Below, piece by piece: positions 38,952-47,987 of a DNA stretch of 64,000 bases. Below the pieces are notes generated by a model, which made no database searches, was not told where the DNA came from, and saw only the letters and a list, made by a program, of their open reading frames with translations. The position numbers and the translations under genes were made by a program. Numbering within the stretch: position 1 is the first letter of the stretch; the number at the start of each line of letters is the position of its first letter. This DNA comes from Roseateles terrae (lineage in GTDB: Bacteria; Pseudomonadota; Gammaproteobacteria; Burkholderiales; Burkholderiaceae_C), in contig NZ_JACHXO010000011.1 in the NCBI RefSeq assembly GCF_014192155.1, positions 62,001-126,000 of the forward strand, given 5' to 3'.

Positions 38952-40559
38952 ATGCCCGTGCTGTCCACCCAGCTGAACGCCCGCTCGGCCGACTTCAAGG
39001 CCAATGCCGCCGCCATGCAGGCATTGATCGACGATCTCAACGCCAGGCTCACCACCATCGCCCAGGGCGGCGGTGAAGCGGCGCGTGCCAAGCATGTGGC
39101 GCGTGGCAAGCTGCTGCCCCGGGACCGGGTGGAAATGCTGCTGGACCCCGGCACCCCCTTCCTGGAAATCGCCCCGCTGGCGGGCCTGGACATGTATGAC
39201 AACGCCGCCCCCGGCGGCGGCGTGATTGCCGGCATCGGCCGGGTGTCCGGCGTGGAATGCGTCATCGTCTGCAATGACGCCACCGTCAAGGGCGGCACGT
39301 ACTACCCGATCACCGTCAAGAAGCATCTGCGCGCGCAGGAGATTGCGGACCAGAACCGCCTGCCCTGCCTCTACCTGGTGGACTCCGGCGGCGCCAACCT
39401 GCCCAATCAGGACGAGGTGTTCCCCGACCGCGATCACTTCGGCCGCATCTTCTTCAACCAGGCCAACCTGTCTGCCAAGGGCATTCCGCAGATCGCGGTG
39501 GTGATGGGCTCGTGCACCGCCGGCGGCGCCTACGTGCCGGCCATGAGCGACGAGACCGTCATCGTGCGCAACCAGGGCACCATCTTCCTGGGCGGCCCGC
39601 CGCTGGTGAAGGCCGCCACCGGTGAGGTCGTCAGCGCGGAAGACCTCGGCGGCGGTGATGTGCACACCCGCCTCTCCGGGGTGGCCGACCATCTGGCCGA
39701 AGATGACACCCATGCCCTGGCCATCGCCCGCCAGTCGGTGGCGCGGCTGAACTGGCGCAAGCAGGGAAGCCTGCTGACGCAGCCGGCCCGCGCACCGCTG
39801 CATGACCCCAGCGAGCTGCACGGCGTCATTCCCACCGACACCCGCAAGCCCTTTGATGTCCGCGAGGTCATCAGCCGCATCGTGGACGGCAGCGAGTTCG
39901 ATGAATTCAAGGCCCGCTACGGCAACACCCTGGTCTGCGGCTTTGCCCACATCGAAGGCATGCCCGTGGGCATCGTGGCCAACAACGGCATCCTGTTTGC
40001 GGAGAGCGCCAACAAGGGCGCCCACTTCATCGAGCTGTGCTGCCAGCGCAAGATCCCGCTGGTGTTCCTGCAGAACATCACCGGCTTCATGGTCGGCCGC
40101 AAGTACGAGAACGAAGGCATCGCCCGTGCGGGCGCCAAGATGGTGACCGCGGTGGCCTGCGCCCAGGTGCCCAAGTTCACCGTGATCATTGGCGGCAGCT
40201 TCGGTGCCGGCAACTACGGCATGTGTGGCCGCGCCTATTCGCCGCGCTTCCTCTGGATGTGGCCCAACGCCCGCATCTCGGTGATGGGTGGCGAACAGGC
40301 CGCGTCGGTGCTGGCCACGCTGCGCCGCGACGGCATCGAGTCCAAGGGCGGCCAGTGGAGCGCCGACGAGGAAGAGGCGTTCAAGTCGCCGATCCGTGCC
40401 CAGTACGAATCGCAGGGCCATCCGTATTACGCCAGCGCACGCCTGTGGGACGACGGCGTGATCGATCCTGCCGACACCCGCCGGGTGTTGGCCCTGGGGC
40501 TGTCGGCATCGCTGAATGCGGAGATTCCCGAGACCCGGTTCGGCGTCTTCCGCATGTGA
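38952..40559 (+). CDS. liuB: 3-methylcrotonyl-CoA carboxylase, carboxyltransferase (beta) subunit
   Basis: 535 residues, the usual MCC beta length. Acyl-CoA carboxyltransferase domains with [48 protein letters not shown], and the C-terminal half [20 protein letters not shown] and [10 protein letters not shown]; these match MCC over propionyl- or acetyl-CoA carboxylases. It transfers CO2 from biotin to 3-methylcrotonyl-CoA in leucine breakdown. AGGAGA lies 5-10 bases before the ATG. Its alpha-subunit partner (liuD) is 9 kb downstream, separated by liuC and the bio genes. Confidence 0.93.
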   Translation: MPVLSTQLNARSADFKANAAAMQALIDDLNARLTTIAQGGGEAARAKHVARGKLLPRDRVEMLLDPGTPFLEIAPLAGLDMYDNAAPGGGVIAGIGRVSGVECVIVCNDATVKGGTYYPITVKKHLRAQEIADQNRLPCLYLVDSGGANLPNQDEVFPDRDHFGRIFFNQANLSAKGIPQIAVVMGSCTAGGAYVPAMSDETVIVRNQGTIFLGGPPLVKAATGEVVSAEDLGGGDVHTRLSGVADHLAEDDTHALAIARQSVARLNWRKQGSLLTQPARAPLHDPSELHGVIPTDTRKPFDVREVISRIVDGSEFDEFKARYGNTLVCGFAHIEGMPVGIVANNGILFAESANKGAHFIELCCQRKIPLVFLQNITGFMVGRKYENEGIARAGAKMVTAVACAQVPKFTVIIGGSFGAGNYGMCGRAYSPRFLWMWPNARISVMGGEQAASVLATLRRDGIESKGGQWSADEEEAFKSPIRAQYESQGHPYYASARLWDDGVIDPADTRRVLALGLSASLNAEIPETRFGVFRM

Positions 40560-40593
40560 AGATGGCGGCTTCTCCGCTGCCGGAATCCCTTCG

Positions 40594-41169
40594 ATGAATG
40601 CCACTCTTCCGCCCGATGTCCGCCTGCGTCCGCTGACGCCGGCCGACTCGCTGGAACTGCTCACCTCGCTGCTGCATCAGGCCTATGCGTCGCTGGCGGC
40701 GCAGGGCTGGAATTTCACGGCGGTCGATCAGCCGGTGTCGCTGACGGCCAAGCGGGTATCGGCCGGTCAGTGCCTGCTGGCGGAGCAACTGGATGCGCAG
40801 GGGGCGGCGCGTCTCGTGGGCACGGTGATGGTGCGCGGTCCCTATCGGCCGGGTGTGGATGCGTGGACCTTGGACGCGCCTTGCTACAACGAGCCCGGGA
40901 CGGCCATCCTGTCCCAGTTGGCGGTGCATCCGGACTGCCGCGGGCTGGGGTTGGGCGAGCGGCTGATGGATGCTGCCGAGGACTGGGCCCGTACCGAAGG
41001 CTATACCGCTGTGGCGCTGGATACCGCCCTGCCCGCAGTGGCGCTGCGCCAGCGTTATGAACGCCGGGGCTATGTGCAGGTGGGCGACGTGCAGTGGGAA
41101 GGCAAGACCTATCGCAGCGTGCTGATGCGCAAGGCGCTGAGCGCTGCGGTCCCGGCGGTGGAGGCGTGA
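40594..41169 (+). CDS. GNAT-family N-acetyltransferase
   Basis: 191 residues. GNAT fold with acetyl-CoA-binding motif A (LSQLAVHPDCRGLGLGERLMDAAEDWA, about residues 109-135) and the C-terminal RYERRGYVQVG. The acceptor cannot be read. It lies 34 bases after liuB and 4 bases before the next gene on the same strand, so it is co-transcribed in the liu series, though it is not a standard leucine-pathway enzyme. Confidence 0.88.
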   Translation: MNATLPPDVRLRPLTPADSLELLTSLLHQAYASLAAQGWNFTAVDQPVSLTAKRVSAGQCLLAEQLDAQGAARLVGTVMVRGPYRPGVDAWTLDAPCYNEPGTAILSQLAVHPDCRGLGLGERLMDAAEDWARTEGYTAVALDTALPAVALRQRYERRGYVQVGDVQWEGKTYRSVLMRKALSAAVPAVEA

Positions 41170-41173
41170 CGGC

Positions 41174-42634
41174 ATGAGCCTGGGGCGCGTAACAGGGGGT
41201 GCACGGACGGTCAGCCACGAGGCCGCCACCGTGGCTCGGACGGTCGCTGTCAGCGATGCTGCGAGTATGGCGGCGGGTGCCGGTGAGGCCCTTGCTGCGG
41301 CGACTGCAGCAGCCGCTGCGGCTGCGGCTGCCGCTGCCGCTGTTGCAAGGGTGACTGCGCGCGCGATTGCCGCGTTCGCGCTGTCCGTCGTGCTGCCCGC
41401 CACAGCGCTCCACGCACAGACGTCCCTCGCGCCCACGGCGGACCGACCCGCAGTGGGTTCCGACCGATCCCCCTCGGTGCCGACCGCCGCTTCCTGGGCC
41501 CCAGACCTGCGCGAGCGCATCGACCGCGTCCCGGTGCGTGTCACCGATGCGGCTGGTCGCATCGTCAGCGGCGAATTGCCTGTCACCGTCTTCCGTCCTG
41601 CCGGGCCCGGCCCGTTCCCGCTGGCCCTCATCAACCACGGTCGCGACTGGCGCGAACGCGGTCGTTATGGACGGCAGCGTTATGAATCCGCTGCGCGGTT
41701 CTTCGTGCGCAAGGGCTATGCCGTCGCGGTGCCGCTGCGCCTGGGCTATGGCGAACTTGCAGCCGCCGGCGACCCGGAAACCAATGTCCGCTGCGATCAG
41801 CCCCGCTACACCGCCGCGCTGAATGCGGCGGGTCAGCAGGTGGCCGACGTGCTGCGCTTCATGGCGGCGCAACCGGACATCGATGCCTCGCGCACGGTCC
41901 TGGTCGGCCAGTCGGTTGGCGGGCTTGCGGCCCTCGCGGCACTGCCGCAACTGGCCGATGTCGCGCCGGCAGCACCCACCGGGTCGGCAGGACCGGCCGT
42001 GCTCGCCGTCATCAACGTCTCCGGCGGTCATGGCGGCCGCCCGGAGGCCGCTGCCAGCCCCTGCCGCCCGGACGTTCTGGAACAGGAAATGTCCCGCCTG
42101 GGCAGCCTGCAGCGCGCCCGCGCACGGGCCATCCCCACGCTCTGGCTGTATGCCGACAACGACCATCTCTTCGGCACCCGCTGGCCCCGTCAATGGGCCC
42201 AGGCGTATCAAGCCGCAGGAGGGGCGATGACCTGGCGCCTGCTGCCGCCCGTCGGACAGGAAGGTCACCGACTCTTCACCGACGGGAACGACCAATGGCA
42301 GCCGGTGGTGGACGCCTTCCTGCGCCCGCTGGGCGTGGACATTCCCGGCGCGTTGCTGTATCCCCCCGACCACGACCCGGGCCGCGCCGATGTGGCGGAC
42401 CTGTCCGCGTTGCCCTCATCCTCATCCTCACCCGAGCTGCAGCGCCTCTACCGCGCCTTCCTGGCTGCGCCGCTCCCGCGCGCCTTTGCGATGAACGGCC
42501 AGTCCCGCTCCTCCTTTGCCACGGGGGACGACGCCCAGTCCCGCGCGCTGGCGCGGTGCGAAGAGGGCGCCCAGGCCGAAGATCCCTGCCGCCTCTACGC
42601 GGTCAACCGTACTGTTGTCTGGAGCCAGCCATGA
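41174..42634 (+). CDS. Exported alpha/beta hydrolase (dienelactone hydrolase-like)
   Basis: 486 residues. A long Ala-rich N-terminus, encoded by (GCTGCG)n-like repeats at about 41290-41350, precedes what looks like a signal peptide (AIAAFALSVVLPATALHA); the real start may be the later in-frame ATG near residue 32. The mature protein is an alpha/beta hydrolase with LALINHGRDWRERG, nucleophile GQSVGGLAAL and YADNDHLFG. Its substrate is unknown. Four-base overlap with liuC places it in the same operon, although an exported hydrolase has no obvious role in leucine breakdown. Confidence 0.8.
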   Translation: MSLGRVTGGARTVSHEAATVARTVAVSDAASMAAGAGEALAAATAAAAAAAAAAAAVARVTARAIAAFALSVVLPATALHAQTSLAPTADRPAVGSDRSPSVPTAASWAPDLRERIDRVPVRVTDAAGRIVSGELPVTVFRPAGPGPFPLALINHGRDWRERGRYGRQRYESAARFFVRKGYAVAVPLRLGYGELAAAGDPETNVRCDQPRYTAALNAAGQQVADVLRFMAAQPDIDASRTVLVGQSVGGLAALAALPQLADVAPAAPTGSAGPAVLAVINVSGGHGGRPEAAASPCRPDVLEQEMSRLGSLQRARARAIPTLWLYADNDHLFGTRWPRQWAQAYQAAGGAMTWRLLPPVGQEGHRLFTDGNDQWQPVVDAFLRPLGVDIPGALLYPPDHDPGRADVADLSALPSSSSSPELQRLYRAFLAAPLPRAFAMNGQSRSSFATGDDAQSRALARCEEGAQAEDPCRLYAVNRTVVWSQP

Positions 42635-43434
42635 GCCTGCCCACCCTGCCACCCACCACCACCCTGCGCTTGTCCCGCGAGGGCGCGGTGGCCCGTGTCA
42701 CCCTGGCACGTCCGGACGTTCGCAATGCCTTCAACGACATCGTCATCCAGGAACTGACCCACACCTTCGAGGCGCTGAGCCAGGACGCCTCGCTGCGCGC
42801 CGTGGTGCTGGCCGCCGAAGGCAAGGCCTTCTGCGCCGGTGCGGACCTGAACTGGATGAAGGCCATGGCCGGCTACAGCTGGGAGGACAACCATGCCGAC
42901 GCCTCCCGTCTGGCGCAGATGCTCTGGACACTCTACAGCTGCCCGGTCCCGGTGATCGCGCAGGTGCAGGGCGATGTCTACGCGGGCGGCGTCGGGCTGG
43001 TCTCCGTCTGCGATGTCGTGGTGGCGGTCGACTCGGCAGGCTTTTGCCTGTCCGAAGCCAAGCTGGGCCTGCTGCCGGCGACCATCGCCCCATATGTCGT
43101 GCGGGCGATGGGAGAACAGGCTTCCCGGCGATACTTCGTCACCGCTGAACGGTTCTCCGCGGCTGAGGCGCACCGCCTCGGCCTCGTGCATGCGCTGGCT
43201 ACCGCCGAGACGCTGGATGAGACCGTCCAGGGGCTGTGCAATGCCGTCGTGGCCAATGGTCCGATGGCCGTGCGGGCCTGCAAGCAGCTGGTGAAGGATG
43301 TGGCGCATGCGCCGCTGACCCAGGCGCTGCGGGATGACACCGCCCGCCGCATCGCCGACATCCGCGCCAGCAGCGAAGGTCGCGACGGGGTGCAGAGCTT
43401 TCTCAACAAGTCCCGCCCTGGCTGGCAGGGCTGA
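42631..43434 (+). CDS. liuC: Methylglutaconyl-CoA hydratase (enoyl-CoA hydratase family)
   Basis: 267 residues. Crotonase fold: RPDVRNAFND, oxyanion-hole motifs KAFCAGADLNWMK and QGDVYAGGVGLVSVCD, and SEAKLGLLPATIAPYVV with the catalytic-region Glu. Together with the flanking MCC genes this points to hydration of 3-methylglutaconyl-CoA to HMG-CoA. GGAG lies 7 bases upstream of the ATG, and the start overlaps the previous stop. Confidence 0.9.
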   Translation: MSLPTLPPTTTLRLSREGAVARVTLARPDVRNAFNDIVIQELTHTFEALSQDASLRAVVLAAEGKAFCAGADLNWMKAMAGYSWEDNHADASRLAQMLWTLYSCPVPVIAQVQGDVYAGGVGLVSVCDVVVAVDSAGFCLSEAKLGLLPATIAPYVVRAMGEQASRRYFVTAERFSAAEAHRLGLVHALATAETLDETVQGLCNAVVANGPMAVRACKQLVKDVAHAPLTQALRDDTARRIADIRASSEGRDGVQSFLNKSRPGWQG

Positions 43435-43505
43435 TGTCGAGGCCTTCCGCCGACCGCGATGCCGCGGCCGCTGGAAGTCCGGTGACCCTTTGATGTCCGT
43501 TTTCC

Positions 43506-44825
43506 ATGTCCGAAGCAGTACAACATGACTGGCAACGCCGCAGCCTCCGCGCGGTGTGGCATCCCTGCACCCAGATGGCACGCGCCGAGCGGGTGCCCCC
43601 GCTGCCCATTGCCCGCGGCGAAGGCCCCTGGCTGTTTGACCATCAGGGCCGCCGCTACTTCGATGCCAACAGCTCCTGGTGGGTGAACCTCTTCGGCCAT
43701 GCGGATCCGGCGCTGAACGATGCCATCAAGCATCAGCTCGACACGCTGCCGCATGTGATGCTGGCCGGCTGCACCCATGAACCGGCGGTGCGGCTGGCCG
43801 AGCGGCTGTCCGCGCGCACGCGGGGCGTGCTGGGCCACCTCTTCTTCGGCAGCGATGGGGCGAGCGCAGTGGAGATCGCGCTCAAGCAGAGCTTTCACAG
43901 CTGGCGCAACCGTGGCCAGAGCGACAAGCGGGAATTCGTCTGTCTCAAGAATGGTTATCACGGAGAGACCATCGGCGCCCTGGCGGTGACCGATGTGGCG
44001 GTGTTTCGCGACGCCTATGACCCGCTGCTGATGCGGGCCCATATCGTCACCTCGCCGGACCAGCGTCTGGGCAATGAGCAGCAGGCGCTGGACGATCTGC
44101 GGACGCTGCTGCGGGAGCGTGCCGCGCACATTGCCGCGGTCATCGTGGAACCGCTGGTGCAGGGCGCGGCCGGCATGGTGATGCATGCGCCGTCTTATCT
44201 GCGCCGCTTGCGCCAGTTGTGCCGTGAATTCAATGTGCACCTGATTGCCGACGAGATCGCGGTCGGATGCGGCCGCACCGGCACCTTCTTCGCGTGGGAA
44301 CAGACCCAGCCCGCATCGGCCGATGAGTGGCCGGACTTCGTGCTGCTGTCCAAGGGCATCACCGGGGGCACGCTGCCGCTGTCGCTGGTGCTGACCACCG
44401 ACGAGGTCTACCAGGCCTTCTGGTCAGAAGACGTGACCCGCGGATTCCTGCACTCCCACAGCTACACCGGCAATCCGCTGGCGTGTGCGGCGGCCAATGC
44501 GGTGCTGGACCGGTTCGAGGCGGGGCAGCTCGTGAGTAATCAAACGCAGGCGGCGCTCCTGACCGAGGCGTTTGCACCACTGGCCACGCATCCGGCGGTG
44601 GCCCATCTGCGCCAGCGGGGCACCATCCTGGCGTTTGATGTCCAGGCACCGGTCGAGCGCTTTTCGGAGCGCTTCCACCTGGCCGCACGTGACCATGAGC
44701 TGCTGATCCGCCCGATCGGGCAGACGGTCTACCTGATGCCGCCGTATCTGATCGACGCCTCCACCGCCGGCTTCCTGGCCGATGCGGTGCAGGCGACCCT
44801 GCAGGAGGTGCTGCATGCTGCTTGA
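43506..44825 (+). CDS. bioA: Adenosylmethionine-8-amino-7-oxononanoate aminotransferase
   Basis: 439 residues. Class III PLP aminotransferase: WHPCTQM and DANSSWWVNLFGH are BioA-specific, with GSDGASAVEIALK and the PLP lysine Lys283 in LLSKGITGG. It makes DAPA from KAPA with SAM as amino donor. It starts 71 bases after liuC, the longest gap in this series apart from bioB-liuD, so an internal promoter is possible though none is clear. bioF follows with a ten-base overlap. Confidence 0.95.
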   Translation: MSEAVQHDWQRRSLRAVWHPCTQMARAERVPPLPIARGEGPWLFDHQGRRYFDANSSWWVNLFGHADPALNDAIKHQLDTLPHVMLAGCTHEPAVRLAERLSARTRGVLGHLFFGSDGASAVEIALKQSFHSWRNRGQSDKREFVCLKNGYHGETIGALAVTDVAVFRDAYDPLLMRAHIVTSPDQRLGNEQQALDDLRTLLRERAAHIAAVIVEPLVQGAAGMVMHAPSYLRRLRQLCREFNVHLIADEIAVGCGRTGTFFAWEQTQPASADEWPDFVLLSKGITGGTLPLSLVLTTDEVYQAFWSEDVTRGFLHSHSYTGNPLACAAANAVLDRFEAGQLVSNQTQAALLTEAFAPLATHPAVAHLRQRGTILAFDVQAPVERFSERFHLAARDHELLIRPIGQTVYLMPPYLIDASTAGFLADAVQATLQEVLHAA

Positions 44826-46020
44826 GCACCTGCAGGCGAAGCTCGACGAGCTGAAGTCGCAAAGCCTCACCCGTTTCACCCGCGTGGCCGAGACCGGCAC
44901 CGCGCCCCGCCAGATCGTGCGCGGCGCTGACGGCGTGGCGCGCGAGCTGTTGATGTTCTGCAGCAATGACTATCTCGGCCTGGCGGCGCATCCCGAGATT
45001 GCGGAGGCGCTTGCGGAAGGCGCCCAGATCTACGGCGGGGGCTCCGGCGCTTCGCCGCTGGTGAGCGGACATTCGCGGGCCCACCATGAGGTGGAGACCC
45101 AACTCGCCGACTGGTTTTCGCCTTGGATTCCGCAAGCGCGGGCCATCGGCTTTTGCACCGGCTACATGGCCAACCTGGCGGTGGTCGCCGCACTGGGCGA
45201 TGCGCAGGCGGAGATCTTCAGCGAGTCGCTGAATCACGCGTCGCTGATCGACGGCACCCGCCTGGCCAAGGCCCGTGTGACCCGGTACGGCCACGTGGAC
45301 CTGCAGGAACTGCGGACTCAACTGGCAGCCAGCACGGCACGCATCAAGTTGATCGTCACCGATGCGGTCTTCAGCATGGACGGGGACATCGCCCCGCTGC
45401 CGGAGCTTCTCGCCCTGGCGGAGGCGTTCGACGCCTGGCTGATCGTGGACGATGCCCATGGCTTCGGCGTGTTGGGCGAGACCGGTGCCGGCTCGGTTGA
45501 GCACTTCGGGCTGCGCAGCGAGCGGCTGATCGTGATGGGCACGCTGGGCAAGTCCGCCGGGCTGGCCGGTGCCTTTGTCGTCGCACATGCCACCATCACC
45601 GACTACCTGCTGCAGGCGGCGCGCAATTACATCTTCTCCACCGCTTCGCCGCCTGCGGTCGAGCATGCGCTGCTGACCAGCTTCGCGCTGATCCGCGGGG
45701 CCGAGGGTCGGCGCCGTCGCGCGCAGCTCATGGCCCTGCAGGCGCATCTGCGCGAAGGCATGGCCGCGCTGCTGGACCGCCATCCGGCGCTGCCGTGGCG
45801 GCTCGCACCGTCCAGCAGTCCTATCCAGCCCTTGATCATCGGCGGCAATGCCGAGGTGATGGCGCTGGCGGCGGCACTGGAGCAGCAGGGTCTGCGGGTG
45901 CCGGGCATCCGTCCCCCGACGGTGCCCAGGGGCGAGGCCCGCCTGCGCATCACCTTGTGTGCCACCCACACCCATGACGATGTGGATCGCCTGCTGGCGG
46001 CCCTGGAGGACTGCGCATGA
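44815..46020 (+). CDS. bioF: 8-amino-7-oxononanoate synthase
   Basis: 401 residues from ATG 44815, which has AGGAGGT inside the end of bioA. Alpha-oxoamine synthase with GGGSGASPLVSGHSRAH, DDAHGFGVLGETGAGS and the PLP lysine Lys246 in GTLGKSAGLAG. It condenses pimeloyl-thioester with alanine. The start overlaps bioA by ten bases, and bioD overlaps its end by four. Confidence 0.95.
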   Translation: MLLEHLQAKLDELKSQSLTRFTRVAETGTAPRQIVRGADGVARELLMFCSNDYLGLAAHPEIAEALAEGAQIYGGGSGASPLVSGHSRAHHEVETQLADWFSPWIPQARAIGFCTGYMANLAVVAALGDAQAEIFSESLNHASLIDGTRLAKARVTRYGHVDLQELRTQLAASTARIKLIVTDAVFSMDGDIAPLPELLALAEAFDAWLIVDDAHGFGVLGETGAGSVEHFGLRSERLIVMGTLGKSAGLAGAFVVAHATITDYLLQAARNYIFSTASPPAVEHALLTSFALIRGAEGRRRRAQLMALQAHLREGMAALLDRHPALPWRLAPSSSPIQPLIIGGNAEVMALAAALEQQGLRVPGIRPPTVPRGEARLRITLCATHTHDDVDRLLAALEDCA

Positions 46021-46736
46021 GCGCCGCGCCATTCAACGGATTTTTCATCACCGGCACGGACACCGAAATCGGCAAGACCTGCATCACCGCTGGCCTGACG
46101 CATGCCTTTCAGCAGCTCGGCTGCCGGGTGGCACCGGTGAAGTCCCTGGCGGCTGGACAGACCCCGGATGCCAGCGGCCAATGGGTCAATGAGGATGTGG
46201 CCCAGCTCCATGCCGCCCAGACCCTGGGCCTGCGCATGGAGGAGGTCGGCCCGCTGCAGTTTCGCGAGCCCTGTGCGCCGCACATTGCTGCCCGTCTGGA
46301 AGGTCGCAGCATCGACCGTGAAGCCCTGCTGACGGCCATCGCCGCCACCGCCGCCCGCGCCGACCTGACGCTGGTGGAAGGCGTGGGTGGCTTCCGGGTG
46401 CCGCTGACCGACACCTGGGACACCGCCGACCTGGCCGTGGACCTGGGCCTGCCGGTGGTGCTGGTGGTTGGCCTGCGGCTGGGCTGCATCAACCATGCGC
46501 TGCTGACGGCCGAAGCCATCCGGGCGCGCGGCCTGCGCCTGGCCGGATGGGTGGCCAACACCGCCGACCCGCATCAACCGCATGTGGCGGACAATCTGTC
46601 CGCACTGAGCGCGCGCCTGGACCCGATCGCGGGCGGGCCGTGCTGGGGCCATGTGCCCCGACTGACCGATCCCTCTCCTGCGGCCGTGGCCGCGCACCTG
46701 CAGCAGCCCCTGCTGCTGAACGCCTTGAAAGCATGA
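46017..46736 (+). CDS. bioD: Dethiobiotin synthetase
   Basis: 239 residues. P-loop GTDTEIGKT at residues 12-20, the switch-like KSLAAGQ, and [10 protein letters not shown]. It closes the ureido ring on DAPA using CO2 and ATP. Four-base overlaps on both sides. Confidence 0.95.
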   Translation: MSAAPFNGFFITGTDTEIGKTCITAGLTHAFQQLGCRVAPVKSLAAGQTPDASGQWVNEDVAQLHAAQTLGLRMEEVGPLQFREPCAPHIAARLEGRSIDREALLTAIAATAARADLTLVEGVGGFRVPLTDTWDTADLAVDLGLPVVLVVGLRLGCINHALLTAEAIRARGLRLAGWVANTADPHQPHVADNLSALSARLDPIAGGPCWGHVPRLTDPSPAAVAAHLQQPLLLNALKA

Positions 46737-47842
46737 CGATGAAGCAGACCGTCAACCAGATCCAGACGCTGACGCCCACCACCGATGAGCAGCGCCGCAA
46801 CACCAAGCCCTGGACGGTGAATGAGATCGCAGCCCTGTTCGAGCTGCCGTTCAACGACCTGCTCTTCCGCGCGCAGCAAGTGCACCGTGAGCATTTCGAT
46901 GCGAATGCGGTGCAGCTGTCCACGCTGCTGTCGATCAAGACCGGCGGCTGTGAGGAAGACTGCAAGTACTGCCCGCAGTCGGCCCACTTCGACACCGGCC
47001 TGAAGGCGGAGAAGCTGATCCCGCTGCAGGAAGTGCTGGAAGCCGCCCGCGCCGCCAAGGCCAACGGCGCCACCCGCTTCTGCATGGGCGCCGCCTGGCG
47101 CTCGCCCAAGGAACGTCATCTGGAAGCCATCGGCGAGATGATCTCCGAGGTCAAGGCCATGGGCCTGGAGACCTGCCTGACCGCCGGCATGCTGGGCGAC
47201 GGCCAGGCCGAGCAGCTGCGTGACGCCGGTCTGGACTACTACAACCACAACCTGGACACCTCGCCGGAGTTCTACGGCCAGATCATCACCACCCGCACCT
47301 ATCAGGACCGCCTGGACACGCTGGACCGCGTGCGTGGGGTCGGCCTGAAGGTTTGCTCGGGCGGCATCGTCGGCATGGGCGAAACCCGCCGCCAGCGCGC
47401 CGGCCTGATCGCACAGCTGGCCAATCTGGATCCGTATCCGGAGTCGGTGCCCATCAACAACCTGGTGCAGGTGGAAGGCACGCCGCTGGCAGGCACCGAG
47501 GCGCTGGACCCGTTCGAATTCATCCGCACCATTGCAGTGGCCCGCATCACCATGCCGCGCGCGATGGTCCGCCTGTCGGCCGGCCGTGAGGAGATGCCCG
47601 AGACCATGCAGGCCCTGTGTTTCCTGGCGGGCGCCAACAGCATGTTCTACGGCGACAAGCTGCTGACCACCAGCAATCCGCAGGCCGAGAAGGACCGCCG
47701 CCTGATCGACCGTCTGGGCATGCACTGCGCCACCGAAGCGGACCTGAGCGCGGAAGCATCCGCCGCGGGTGCTGCTGCCGCTGCCGCCGTTGCTGCCGGC
47801 GCGGACAGCGCCTCGGCTGGCGCCTGCGGCCACTGCCACTGA
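46733..47842 (+). CDS. bioB: Biotin synthase (radical SAM)
   Basis: 369 residues. Radical-SAM cluster cysteines Cys73, Cys77, Cys80 (CEEDCKYC), [13 protein letters not shown] and the [10 protein letters not shown] core. It inserts sulfur into dethiobiotin. The start ATG 46733 overlaps the bioD stop; a second ATG at 46739 is equally possible. The C-terminal ~45 residues are Ala-rich and end in CGHCH, an extension beyond the usual core. Next comes liuD, 145 bases on. Confidence 0.95.
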   Translation: MTMKQTVNQIQTLTPTTDEQRRNTKPWTVNEIAALFELPFNDLLFRAQQVHREHFDANAVQLSTLLSIKTGGCEEDCKYCPQSAHFDTGLKAEKLIPLQEVLEAARAAKANGATRFCMGAAWRSPKERHLEAIGEMISEVKAMGLETCLTAGMLGDGQAEQLRDAGLDYYNHNLDTSPEFYGQIITTRTYQDRLDTLDRVRGVGLKVCSGGIVGMGETRRQRAGLIAQLANLDPYPESVPINNLVQVEGTPLAGTEALDPFEFIRTIAVARITMPRAMVRLSAGREEMPETMQALCFLAGANSMFYGDKLLTTSNPQAEKDRRLIDRLGMHCATEADLSAEASAAGAAAAAAVAAGADSASAGACGHCH

Positions 47843-47987
47843 GCTTTTCCGGGGTCGCAAGGCCTGGACCCCGGACCCGGGCCGCGTCGGGCGGCCGATA
47901 TCCCGACCACCACCACCACCGGAGCGTGCCGGCAGCCGCAGCCACAAGCGGCGGCGCGCCAGGCACCCGGGGCTTGAGGAGACAACC

